Assembly (NCBI GenBank): GCA_033439685.1
Contig: JAUEDM010000003.1
Coordinates: 3,006,001 to 3,070,000 of the forward strand
Source: Apodospora peruviana
Taxonomy: Eukaryota > Ascomycota > Sordariomycetes > Sordariales > Lasiosphaeriaceae
Reading direction: 5' to 3'
DNA length: 64,000 nucleotides
Positions 53,280-64,000 of this stretch are shown piece by piece (the stretch's first letter is position 1; every line of letters begins with the position of its first letter). Under the pieces are notes generated by a model. That model made no database searches. It was not told the origin of the DNA and saw only the letters and a program-made list of their open reading frames with translations. The translations under genes and the position numbers were made by a program.

Positions 53280-55505
53280 TGATCGGAAGACCATTCAGTT
53301 TCATCGATGTAGCACTTCTAGACTTGTAGCAATTTCCCAACTCGCTCGGGCATATATTATCTTTGAAGCTCGCTTGATTTTTGCAAGGTTGGTTGGCTTG
53401 TATAAGAACCGAAGATAGCGTCTATCTACTCAGCACTACAGTATCTACTACTACGATCGATGAATTATTCGTTACTTTTCGAAACCCTCCTTACGTTTCT
53501 CAAGCTCACTGATGCATCAAACCATGAGATACTAGAGAAGACAAGGTAAGGACAATCACTCTTTTAGCGAACCTTGTGTGGACGGTACTCACCTACCCTC
53601 CCTCTGTCCCCATTTCTGTAGTCACGATTCGCAAAATTTCCCAACAGCAAATAGTAAAGAGGAGGAACCACGACTATAGAAGTAAGTCCTCCTTCTCTGC
53701 ACCCAGGCATCGGTAGTATCCCGACACATGCATCTCTGCCCAAGGCACGAAATTCAGAACCTCGACAAGCCGAAGAAATAAGATACAATACACCAAGATG
53801 GGGACAAGCCGACCAAAAAGGAGAAAGAAAAAAAATCCATAGACAATTATTCGGTTCAGCAGCCGCCGCCATAAAACAAAGGCTTCAACCCTTATCTGCT
53901 CACTTTACTACAGGCAGCCCAAACGTGACCTCCTCCTCTTCCTCCTCATTATCATCATATTATCTCCTCTTTTCCCAAACCCGAAGCCAGCAATCACTTC
54001 CATTCATTCCCCTCCAGAACTTCACCACCAGGTCACCATCAACAACCTCGGCCGCCCTATTTCACCCCCAACCGCACTGCTCTCTCTCTCTCCTCCCTTT
54101 CGCAACAACCATAAGCATAATGACCACCCATAAGCTCCATCCTAATTATTTCATACCCATACACTTGTGAGAAAAACGGTACCTTGATACCGAATCTAAA
54201 TCAAACCAACATAAGGACAATAACCACCCTACCACATCACGACACCTATTGTCTTCTTTTTTTCTCTCTCGTTTGGTGCCAAAAAATCTACAAAAAGGCA
54301 ATGGCAACAAAAAAACATGATCTCCGAAAAAGGCAGAGAAGGATCAAATCGATTTTAATGCTCAGAAGACTGCGAAAATAACACACAAACGAAAAAGAAG
54401 AGTAAAAGAAGGAGAGATAAAAGCCCTCATTCATCCACTCACTACCTACTTTCGTACCTCCCTATGGGAAATAACACTCAAACAATGCTGGCAAAGGGAA
54501 AAGGAAAGGAAAGAAAAAAAGCAGAACCGACGAAAAAAGGCTCGTTCGTTCCTTAACCACAGGTTTCGCTGGTCCATTACCAATTCAACCCCTGAACAAT
54601 CCTCCTTTGCGTCACACTCTCTCCTGCCATTATCACCACACCATCCATCCTCATTACCATCGCTACCCATCCCGATGCCCCCAATGAATACCTTTCCCCT
54701 ACCTGTTGTTGCTGCCGCCGCTATCTTATCTCACATATCAAAGTCAACGAGACATCACAGTCAAACTCCCCCATAAACGAGGAAACAAGCGAACAAGTAA
54801 GCCACAGAGCAATTCGGCCGCGGAAAGCTGATCTTGCGAGTACTACTGCGTAAGTAAGATTGTGCGCGACGACTTGGTTGGTTAGAATAAAAAGATAGAA
54901 ATTGTTACAATGGGCCGTTCCGGTGCTCCCCCCAGCAATCAGGGGAGAAACTAACAATCAAAACAACAACAAAAAAACGACACAGTGTGTATGCGCATTC
55001 GCAGCAAAAATGAAAAAAAGAAACGAGAAAAAAAGGAGTCCGTGTTTCGGACAGGAAAAAGCCTGGCACACACACACCAAACAATTCCCCCCCTCCCCCC
55101 CACCCTACCAAACCGCCGCTCGCTGCTTATCTATACCTTCTCTCTTAGGATGCGTTAACAGACAAGAGAGACAGAGAGTCGTTATTCTTTCCTTCCAAGA
55201 AAAAAATATCTTTTTCTTCCCCCTTCCAGCTTTTCTTTTCTTTCCCGCAGATTAATAGACTGACATGGCTTCGTTCGGCGACCCGGTAGGAGACGGAAGG
55301 CTCGATATAACGCGAGTAGAGGTCGCAACAGATGGAGGAACGTGGGGATTAGGATTCGTGGCAACTCTCGGCCATCAAAACTGGCGTAGCGCAGCAGATG
55401 TCGGGCTGACGAGGAGGCTATCGGTGTTCGCTGGTATCTTGTCGTGGGAGTAACTTGTTTATCGAGAGCGGCCGAACCTAGAAGACGGGAAAGTTCGCAT
55501 AAATT
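53280..55505. other. Intergenic region between PhyH-like gene and PP1 3' end
   Basis: About 2.2 kb with A-rich and C-rich low-complexity stretches (for example 55086-55103). Open frames such as 55265-55453 have no family features. The right part is likely the PP1 3' untranslated region. Confidence 0.5.
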
Positions 55506-56716
55506 CTAACTTAATGGTTTGGACTGCTTCCTGGGAGTGATGGATCTGCTACCGCCCCCAAGGCCATGAACGTACTTTTGTTTCTTCTCTGCAGGTTTGA
55601 GGATCTAGAAGTGAACAGTGAGTAAAGCGCCACGGACAGATTCTCTCATAGGACGAGAATACGAACCTGGAAAGAGCAGAGAAGGCTCTCGTCAACGCTC
55701 ATCATAGCTCCTGCATTGTCAAACTCGCCACAGTAGTTGGGGGCACTGAACAGAGTCACGAGTTGACGCTTAGAGAAAAACTCGTAGCCATCCTCGACGA
55801 CCTGATGGGCGCGGCAAATGAGATCCATGTCGTGCTTTTGGAGGAAGCGCGAGACGACATCAGGGCCAAAGGTAAACGAGACACCACGATCGTTCTCGCT
55901 CCACCCAGTGATATCCTTGTCGGGGTCAGACCATAAAAGGTCACAGAGGAGTCCGCAGTCAGGGATCTGGACAGATTGGTCAGTCTCTGGTTCAGGCACA
56001 CGACCGGGACCTTCGGTAAGGGCAGCCCGGAAAGAGATCCATTACACATACATCTGTTGGGCGCATGACTCGCCGAATTTGCTCCATCGAGTTCAAGTCG
56101 GGGCTGAGGCCACCGTGCATAGTAAAGATCTTCTCGTCGATGATAGCGGCGATCGGTAGGCAATTGAAGCAATCTGTGAACGTCTTCCACAGCTTGATGT
56201 TATACCGACGCTTGCACTCATCGTAAAAACCGTAGATGCGATTGATGGATGCGCACTCGTGGTTACCCCGCAGGATGAAGAAGTTCTCGGGGTACTTGAT
56301 CTTGTATGCGAGCAGCAGGCAGATGGTCTCGAGCGACTGCTTGCCTCGGTCGACGTAATCACCTAGGAAAAGGTAGTTTGCCTCGGGAGGGAAACCGCCA
56401 TACTCGAAGAGGCGTAGGAGATCGTAGTATTGACCATGAATATCGCCGCAGATCTGGAGAGATGGATACCGTGTAAGTCCCCAGAACGTTGTTGGGAGAA
56501 AGATAGGCAAAGAAGAGTTGTGAGACAGAGACTTGCCTTAATGGGAGCTTCAAGCTCAAGCAGAATGGGCTGAGAAATGAAGATCTCACGAGCCTTGGTG
56601 CAAAGGTAGCGGATTTCGGCCTCCAGCAACTGGACCTGCTTGCCCGGTCGGCTGCCCCGCACCTCCAAGAGGCGGTCGATTATAGAGTCGAGATCGACGT
56701 CGTGTGTATCCGCCAT
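55506..56716 (-). CDS. GLC7: Protein phosphatase 1 catalytic subunit (Glc7/BimG)
   Basis: Exons (minus) 56716-56537, 56453-56052, 55966-55667 and 55604-55506 give 326 aa. All metal and catalytic motifs are intact: GDIHG (residues 63-67), GDYVDRG (91-97), RGNHE (121-125), then HGGLSP, WSDPD and SAPNYCGEFDNAGA. The C-terminus ILKPAEKKQKY...SITPRKQ carries the TPRK site that CDK phosphorylates in PP1. It is the Ser/Thr phosphatase of mitotic exit, glycogen and polarity, targeted by RVxF partners. Intron 1 begins with GCAAGT instead of GT: AAG|gcaagt...ctccag|ATC is the only join that keeps PIK-ICGDIHG. The leader upstream is long and ATG-free on the coding strand. Confidence 0.95.
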
Positions 56717-57646
56717 TGCAAAGTCCTCACCAGCCCGAAAGATGGCGCGCACGGATTACGGTGTTGCGGTAGCGACCGACAGATCTCAAACCAGCCGAAA
56801 GGGGTTGCGTCCGGGGGTGTGGTGCGCGGAAGATCAGGGTACGATGCACTTCTGGACAGCTGGGCAGTGATGGAAAAAGTCAGGTTGGCTGTCCGGAAGA
56901 CACAACAGATCGGCGCAGGTCGCACGCGGTATCGACAATGCAACAGTCAAGTCGTGAGGGAGAACAGGACAACTTACAGTCAGAAGCGATCTCAGCAGTT
57001 GGTGGGTTGGTTGAGAGTGGGGGGCGGACGGGCGTCTACACTGTAGCCGTGATGGTGACTTCCGTGATGGTTCAGAGAGGACGTCCTCTGTGGTGCCGAT
57101 GGGAGGCTAGTGGGTTATCGTCACCGGGGTTGGCGGAGTGCTGACCAGCTTCGGGGAGCGCAAGCAAATGCTGTGGCTGTGTCGTCAGGGAGGCGTGCTA
57201 TCGTCTAGCAATCACAAGGCGCTGAATGTTAGCAATGAGAATGTGGGTGGGAAAGCGTCGTCGTTGAGACGTGCGTCGGTGATGGTCCAGACAAGGCTGG
57301 TTCGTCGTGGTCGGAGGTCGAGCGAAGAGGGGGTGAATGGTGGTGTTTTGGGACTCGCGGGAGGCTGCCACGGTCGGGAAAACAAGTCGATGATTGCCAA
57401 GGGCAAAGCGCAGTGAATGTACTTGGAATTCGCTGGGATTGTCTCAATTTTCACAGAACGAGACAGTGATCTTTGATGCCTATTAGGACTTTAATCGCCG
57501 GTTATAAATGCGCGTTTGGGTCGAGATAAATCGACTCGGTCACTTGGGATAGAACGTCGGGGAAAAAATCAAAGTTGGTGGTAGTTCGCTTGAGACTTTT
57601 GGAGGAGAGGATGGAGACTCGCAGGCCCGGTCGGGGCGGATTAGAG
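56717..57646 (-). promoter_or_regulatory. Long ATG-free leader/promoter of the PP1 gene
   Basis: Read on the minus strand, no ATG (CAT on the plus strand) occurs in 930 nt upstream of the PP1 start, while ATG is common on the opposite strand of the same DNA. This asymmetry points to an untranslated leader of several hundred nt. Where transcription starts is unknown. Confidence 0.5.
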
Positions 57647-60600
57647 CATGGGGCATGAGCACGCACACTGGACCGTGGACGCACAGGGCTACGCAGCAGG
57701 AGCGTTTTTAGATGGAAGGCATTAGCGGGCACACCAGAGGTGTGTGTCGAGGTTCCCTTGGATCCCGTCCTTGAAAAATTGGCAAACTGGCCGCGAGCCA
57801 AGGTTGACTGCTAACGCGACAAGACAAGCAGACCGCTATCAACAGGGCAGATTGTGCTGGGGTTGTTAGTGAGTTACTTTGTAGCGTGACCCTCGTGGCG
57901 GGCGGTCCTGGCTCGGGATTGGCCAGCCCGCAAGCTTGGTCCGTCCGCGATCCCGAGAGGTCACGGTGGGGATGTGGATGGCAGTCTTGGTCCCATTCTC
58001 ACCTAAATTCCGCTTTTGTCCCTGACTCTGTCGCGCCATCTAAAACGGAAGAGTGTTTTCGAAACCTACATACAGATTTTACCTGCGTAACCTGTTCCCC
58101 TTTTTCTACAATATCCCGAGAGCGCTTTGCTTTCTTGTTCCTGGAATTTTAATTATTCCCGAGGCTGCTTTGCCGCCCAGTGTTGATGTTGGTCCCCAAG
58201 ACATCTCCTTCACCCGACTCCAACTGGGGGGGTTTACAAGCCAGCCTGAAGGAAGCTTTCCCTGACTGACTTTTCTTCCCTCACCTCACTGCAAACTGCA
58301 GACCGAGAAAACGAGAAGCCATTCATTTCTCAGTCAGCTTCCGGCCTTGCTGCCTTCACTGATCCACGCCAACCGGATTTCGAGAAAGTTTACTGATCCA
58401 ATAACGCCGCTCGCGTGCACATCTTTTCTTGGTTGGGGCATCCCGTCACCCGCCTTGGATCACTATCATGGCACCAAACAACAACCTGGAAGATGCTATG
58501 TCGTCCGTGAACTGCGAATAGCTTGCTATCTTTCGGTCGTACTTACAATATATTCACCACAACATGTTTCCGTCGATCTGCACCGGGCCCCTGAACCGGG
58601 GTTTTCGCCCCCCCTCGGCCCCTGAGACTTAGGTCCTCAATGTTGGGAACGAAGCGATGCGAAAGGGACCCCATCAAGTGCAGTTTGGAGGCCCTCCTAT
58701 ATGCAAACGCAAACCTTCGCATGCCGCTTGGCGCCGGGTCTCTGCGCTGCGCCACAAAAGGAGGGAACAGGAGGGAGAGACCTTGAGCAGTTAGTTTTAG
58801 TTAACTGTCAGGTCGCCTTTGTCTTTGCCCTCTCAACAAACCCTCTGCCTCATTGTCTTGCCGCTTGACCAGTCCAGGACGAACAGACCCCAGTCGGTGG
58901 ATGCGCTCTGATTTGCTGGCGCCGCTCTGTTACCCATCCCTCCCAAAGCCCCCAGCTCTCCAATAAGTCGTCCCGGTCGTCCATTCGCTTCCTGGCTAAG
59001 GTTTCAGCGACTAAATACGGCGCGCAAGGCGCCGGGATGGAGGACGGCAGGTGCAGGCCAGCGGGAGGAGATCTAGATTTTGAAGCTTTTCCGTCCTGTG
59101 ATGGGGCCGCAAAGGAAGAAGCGAGCACAGGCCTGCGGCCGACTTCAAAACGGCAAGAATTCCTTGACCATCTTGCCCGTCCTGCTCGTTTTCGCTGACT
59201 CAAGACTCAGAAACGTCGTGTATATATTATTACTCTCGACAGGCCGGCTATGAGAACAGCGCCTATTACAGTATGCGCAACTCTCCTATCTTTATTATTC
59301 CCATTGTCACCCGCCCGGAAATGGTTAAGGTAGACACCTCATACGCGGAGATGAGGCCCAACAAAAGCTCCCAGCAGCTGTGATACCAAGCTGTCCCTCA
59401 TTAATACGAATAAAATGCCCCGCGCGCCAGGCAGAGGATCCAAAGCCAAGGAGTCAATTCACCACGAGTAATCACAGTACAGATTACGCTACGTACTGGG
59501 CACCTGGCCCAGAGCGGGGCAGAAGGCTGCTGCCCCTCCGTACCCCTCCAACAATGGACCGGATGCTGTCATCGTGCGCAAGTACGGATTATCACGAATC
59601 GTCCAATGGGACTCTGGAACCACTTACACGAATGCACCACTAATTGAATTGATAAACTTCAAATACTGGTACCGCTTGACCGACACCCGACCATCCCACA
59701 CCCGTCATCGTCGAGACCCGGGACCGGCGGTCACATGATCGCCAGACAAGTTATCGAACTAAACTGATGATCTGGGGAGATCATCGTGCTCTACTCTTTC
59801 TCTTTACAATTGCCAAATGGAATCTCGAGAAACCATCTTTTACTGCTCCCGTCGGATAGGACCCTGGAGGATCCATAATTTTCATCATTCTAGATTGATC
59901 ACCGTGGCGAAGGTAATGCTACTTTCTCCGGATTGGGATTGAATCAACAAAACAGAACGGAGCTTGGTGAGCGGTAAGGGATCTTTCAAAACCCCTGTAT
60001 GTCATTAACGTATTCAAGGGGCGAACGTTGAAGTAATTGTCAGATGAGATACGGATACACCTGTCTGTCGGCAGTCAGGTATGACGGATGGTGCCTGCAG
60101 AAAGGGATGATCCCAGGCAGAAACCCTTCGCTCGAATACATACATACAACCAAACGGGTTGGAGTGAGCCGCCCTTGACCGGTCTTCTAGACTCGAGACG
60201 CTGCGTAACATGTGCTCCAAGACAAAAAGGTATGACTTGAAGGTTGTATGTAGCACAAGTCCCAAAGGACATGAAACTGGGTAATTTCCAAAACATCCCG
60301 GAAAGTTGGTGAGAGAAGCAAGCCGATTGGGGATGGTTCTTCGTCCACTCTATCCTGTCACGCCTGTGTCAATAACCTGAACGGTGGGACAAAGCTTCGC
60401 TGTCGTTAATACCCGAGATAACCCTGTTAACCACAAACCACAAAGAAGGAAATATAGGAGTTGAGGCAGAACCCTCAATAACACACTACCCTATCACCTG
60501 TATGATGGGTAAGTAAACCCTCCCAGGCCAGTATCTGCAAGGGAAAACTCAAAGACTCGCCTCCAATAAAGGTAGCTGCAACAACCTGCAATACCTGACT

Positions 60601-61195
60601 GGTTTTTTATTCGGCTCGTATCAGGGTAAAGGATACAACAGACAACCTGATACGCCGGCAGGATAGTTGGTAGTAATAGTGATAGTAATGATAATATCAA
60701 AACAAAATTCAGACGAGACGAGACGAAGCCTCTCAAACGAACCACACATACATACCTAGGGTACATACAATTCCAACTAATTCCTTCCGTCTGTCGCGTC
60801 TGTCTGTCTGGCTCAGTAACTACGCGAAAGTTCCTTTCCTTCTCTCTCTCTCGCCCATATTCCATCAAAAGAAAACCGACCGAAAATTTCAAAAAGAAAG
60901 GTATGAATAATGATGAATGATTTCCATACACTCCCTCGCTGCCTTTCCCTTGACCTTTCCCTTCCAACAGAGATTAAAAATAATAATGATGAAAAAATAA
61001 AATAGAGGAACAAAGGCCAGTAAAAAATAAGAATATGAGAGAGAGAAACTGCGAGAAAAAAAAAGGAAAACAACAGGTCGGCCCGGGGAATATACTCGTA
61101 CAAAAATCAGCAATACTGACACCAAAAACACATACCCTCCTTTCCTTCTTTCTTTCGCAAACATTCGTCCCCCCAAAGGAAGAAATCATCCTCCA
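57647..61195. other. Gene-poor interval between PP1 promoter and NTO1 3' end
   Basis: About 3.5 kb without a recognisable gene. Candidate frames (58850-59203 minus, 59380-59643 plus, 60494-60967 minus) lack family features and codon continuity. I see no tRNA, 5S rRNA or transposon ORF. The part 60600-61195 is A/T-run rich and likely NTO1 3' flank. Confidence 0.45.
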
Positions 61196-64000
61196 TCATC
61201 TTCTCCTGGCGGACGTCCTAACCCCTTTCCTGAAATTGGATGGGTTCGCTCTTGTCTTCCTTGTCGAAGGTGTTGTTGCACTGGGAACTTGCAGCAACCC
61301 CGCGCCCTTATTGTTACCATTACTATTCTCCTTTTCCGCAGCCGTCGCATTCACCGGCGATGCCATAATGGTATTGTCATCCTCGACAGCAAACCCCAAA
61401 TCCTGCAGCGTCTCTTCATCCATATCCGTGAGGTCCTCACTCAGGGAACGCACCGCTTGCCGGCCCGTCCACTGCTCCTCCACCACCGAGGTCCCGTCTG
61501 GCTGGTATTTCTCGAGGTACCACAGGATTCCGCCATCGGACAAGACGTTGGTCGGGTTCTCCGTGCTCCTGCCAAAACTACCATTAGACTGTGGAGGCGT
61601 GAGGGGATCGCCGCCGCTGCCCGAAAGTGTTGCCGGCGGTTGCGGGTACTCTGCCCCGGGCAGAGACGGAGGCGAGCCGGAATCCTTGTTATTGAAACTG
61701 TTGGCGAGCTGTTCGTCCCCATTCTGCGCAGCGTCGGATTCTTGTTGTTGTTGCTCGCCGCCAGTAAGCGAAACATTTGATGACATGACGCCATTTGCCT
61801 TGTCGACATCGCCGCCTTCATTGTCAGACGCCGCGACTTCGATGTTGTCTTGAAGCTTCCGCGAGGCGTTGTCGTCCAGATCCATCCGATCGTCCGCGGA
61901 AATCTCGCCGTCGGTCTGGTCCGCCACTATTATCTGGGCCTCTTCTGGCGCATCCGTCATCTCCAGGTCCTGGTTCAGCTCGGCCGCCGCATCATCGTCA
62001 TGAGACACGGTGATAGACGGCTGCCGCACTTCCAGACTGGCCTCCATTATGCCCTCAAGTTTCTTCAACAGCACGTCGAGAGGCTCGTTACATATTTCAG
62101 CCTCGGCTCGCAATGCCGCTTCGAGCCGCGGCCGCAGTTGTCCCAACATCCTCTTAGCAACGCGCCTCCGGTAATTAGCATCAGAGTGACTGCCGCGCTT
62201 AACGGATACTGTGTCTATGGTTTCGACGCCTGGTTCGTCGGCTGATGAAGAAATCGTCGCAGAGTTGATCCCAACGTTGATGGATTGGCAGAGATCACGG
62301 ACAAATTCCAGTGTGGTTGTATGGTAGCGCCGCTCCAATTTGTCCTGCAGCTCTACTAAACCCTGCTTGAAGATGTTTTTGTCGAGTCTAGTGGGATGTT
62401 AATGAAGTGTCCTTGGTGAGGGAAATTGCATGTTACTCACAAAAATGCCTTCTCAACCACTGGCACAAGCATTTTGTAGACAGGGAAGTAGCAGGTGTCG
62501 ACAAAATCCAGCTCAATCTCAGCAGCCTCAAGTTTGTTGGCCTCGCGCTGGACAACCTCCTCCGCTAATGCCTTAAGCTGCTCGATGTCACTTTGGAGAC
62601 GTCGAGCGAAGTCAATCCGGCTAGCCAGTCGTGTTTTCCCAGATGGACCCATGGTAGTATAGTCACGCCTAGTCAGCTCCATAGAGGTGAATGTCTCCAT
62701 CTGAAGCTGGAGCCGCTTGAGCAGCGCTGCGCCACGGCGGGCTTCCCGCTTGAGGGTCCAGTACCGACATGCCTCGCTCACGAAGTCTCTACGCTTGTGA
62801 ATAGTGAAGCGCGCGAGCGAGCTCTCCACCTGATCATAGACTGCCTGTGGAATAATAGGCGCTCCGGAGGGCAGCTTCCAGAGATTCTTGGCCGGCTGGC
62901 CTGTTTTCTTGTCGCCCAATGCCGCCGAAACTGTGGCGCCGGTCATTTGTGACTCGTCAGGGGGGTGCTCGGTGATGGCGTGACGATGGGTGGCGGCTAG
63001 TTGCTGCGCCGAGGCTGGACTGTCTGCCCAGAGTCGACCCTTCATCGTGCGCTTATAGAAGCGCTTCGCCTGTCTGGTTGCCTGAGTGACGCCGTTTTCT
63101 TTCGCGTAGTCTTGCGGACAATGCTTATCGCAGTAGGCTTTGAGCGGAAGGCCGCCATCGGGGAATGCGAGACCACCCTGGCTGTTCTTCATCTTAAGAT
63201 ACAGTCGACTCCGCCTGGCGCACGTTACATGGAAGGCTTGATAGCAGCTTTTGTTAGAACACTGAATGCAGGCCCCCATGCGCTGATTGCAGATGTAGCA
63301 CGTCAACTTCCACCTAGTCTTCGGGACTTTTTCCACCTCCATCACCGGCTCCATGAACGTGTGGTTCCCCAGTGAGACCTCTGGTATCCACATTGCACAC
63401 AATAAGTGTGCCCATTTGGATGAGTTGGTCTGCTTGAATGCGCCGTCCGTATTCGGGCAAAATATGCACGTCTGCAAAATCAGCAACCTGAAACCCAAAA
63501 TATCGGGAAGCATATGAACTTACCGGAATGCCTCGCCCAATAAGCTGACACTTGCGACATAGCCATTGGCCCTCGGGGATGAAGGGAACGCCATAGCACT
63601 CCTGGTGGACAGCTAGGTCACACCCATCGCAGAACACGATTGCATTCGTGTTCTCGCAATCGCCGTCGTCACAAATGGCGCATTTGCTATCCTGTTCTTC
63701 GCCGGCCTGCGGCTCCCCGTTCACTGCAGCTGCTGAACTGGACCTCGGCCTGTGAGTCTGCGGCGGCTTCGGGTTCGGCTTTGGTATTCTCTTTTCAAGA
63801 GCATGCCACTCCTTCTCAATCTTTGTTATTGTAATCTCAAAGATCTCGCGAGTTATCGGGGCGAGCTCTGAGGCTTTCCGTTGAGAATTGAGCTTCTCAA
63901 GCCACATATCATCCTGCTCGTCCATGTCGTACTCTACTCTGCCGACAATTCCTGCGGGGTGTTGGATCGTCTCGCCATCCGCCTTAGCCGCAACAGACTG
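61196..64000 (-). CDS. NTO1: NuA3 complex subunit Nto1 (BRPF-like PHD-zinc knuckle-PHD protein), 5' part missing
   Basis: Exons (minus) 64000-63524, 63471-62441 and 62387-61196 encode at least 899 aa. The frame is still open at the window edge, so the N-terminus is missing. VEYDMDEQDDMWLEKLN opens the PZP module. PHD1 (CAICDDGDCENTNAIVFCDGCD, then CRKC), the zinc knuckle (CIFCPNTDGAFKQT, WAHLLCAMWIPE) and the extended PHD (CYICNQRMGACIQC, CYQAFHVTCARRS) follow, as in BRPF1 and yeast Nto1. With Sas3 this subunit reads H3 tails and acetylates H3K14. After the PZP comes a helical region resembling a bromodomain in position but lacking the acetyl-lysine Asn, then an acidic disordered tail and a basic end. 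Confidence 0.92.

Noticed and set aside
55265..55453. 62-codon ATG-started frame downstream of PP1
   Set aside because: It is short, has no family features, and lies antisense in the probable PP1 3' region.
1..64000. tRNA, rRNA, transposon ORFs and secondary-metabolite cluster genes
   Set aside because: I looked for tRNA B-box-like segments, 5S-like sequence, and transposase, reverse transcriptase, PKS, NRPS or P450 motifs and saw none. A covariance-model search would be needed to exclude small RNAs.

Overview
The window looks like nuclear DNA of a filamentous ascomycete (Pezizomycotina, most likely a Sordariomycete). Protein genes are split by short introns of about 50-125 nt with GT..AG borders and CTAAC/CTAAT-type branch sites. 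Genes lie on both strands with no operons, and the products are recognisable fungal housekeeping proteins such as Cdc4/FWD-1, Cdc42, Yta7/Abo1, NuA3 Nto1 and Vma22. Exon models were built by hand by joining reading frames at splice sites so that family motifs continue; every complete model gives a whole number of codons. No species can be named from the sequence alone.

Layout. 1-10.6 kb: Cdc4-like F-box/WD40 protein (+), pyruvate dehydrogenase E1 alpha (+) and DNA ligase I (+), the last with a cluster of CGCG (MBF-like) sites upstream. 10.9-17.1 kb: mitochondrial PPR protein (-), divergent from a histidine acid phosphatase (+), then V-ATPase assembly factor Vma22 (-). 17.1-20.2 kb holds no convincing gene. 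20.2-23.8 kb: Cdc42 GTPase (+) and a secreted agmatinase-family enzyme (+), separated by a palindrome-rich spacer. 25.9-29.6 kb: Nrd1-type four-RRM protein (+) with a very long ATG-free leader and an in-frame coding-like tail after its stop. 30.3-36 kb: CLC anion transporter (-), divergent from a neurochondrin-family protein (+). 36.7-42 kb: Yta7/Abo1 bromodomain AAA ATPase (-). 44.2-45.6 kb: RNA polymerase I subunit A49 (-). 47.5-50.2 kb: a divergent pair of SDR (-) and kappa-class GST with a peroxisomal -SKL end (+). 50.5-53.3 kb: Swc5 (-) and a PhyH-like dioxygenase (+). 55.5-56.7 kb: protein phosphatase 1 catalytic subunit (-), with a GC-AG intron. 61.2-64 kb: NuA3 subunit Nto1 (-), cut by the window edge.

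Common themes are cell-cycle and polarity control (Cdc4, Cdc9, Cdc42, PP1, Nrd1), chromatin and transcription (Yta7, Swc5, Nto1, A49), organelle acidification and ion balance (Vma22, CLC) and possible peroxisomal metabolism (GST kappa with its SDR neighbour). I found no tRNA, rRNA, transposon ORF, CRISPR array or biosynthetic cluster. I also found no clear new multi-gene system. The most useful oddities are the Nrd1 stop-codon-interrupted tail, the two long ATG-free leaders, the CLC proton-glutamate substitution, the GC-AG intron in PP1, a stop-free in-frame intron in CDC42, and the SDR/GST-kappa pair.
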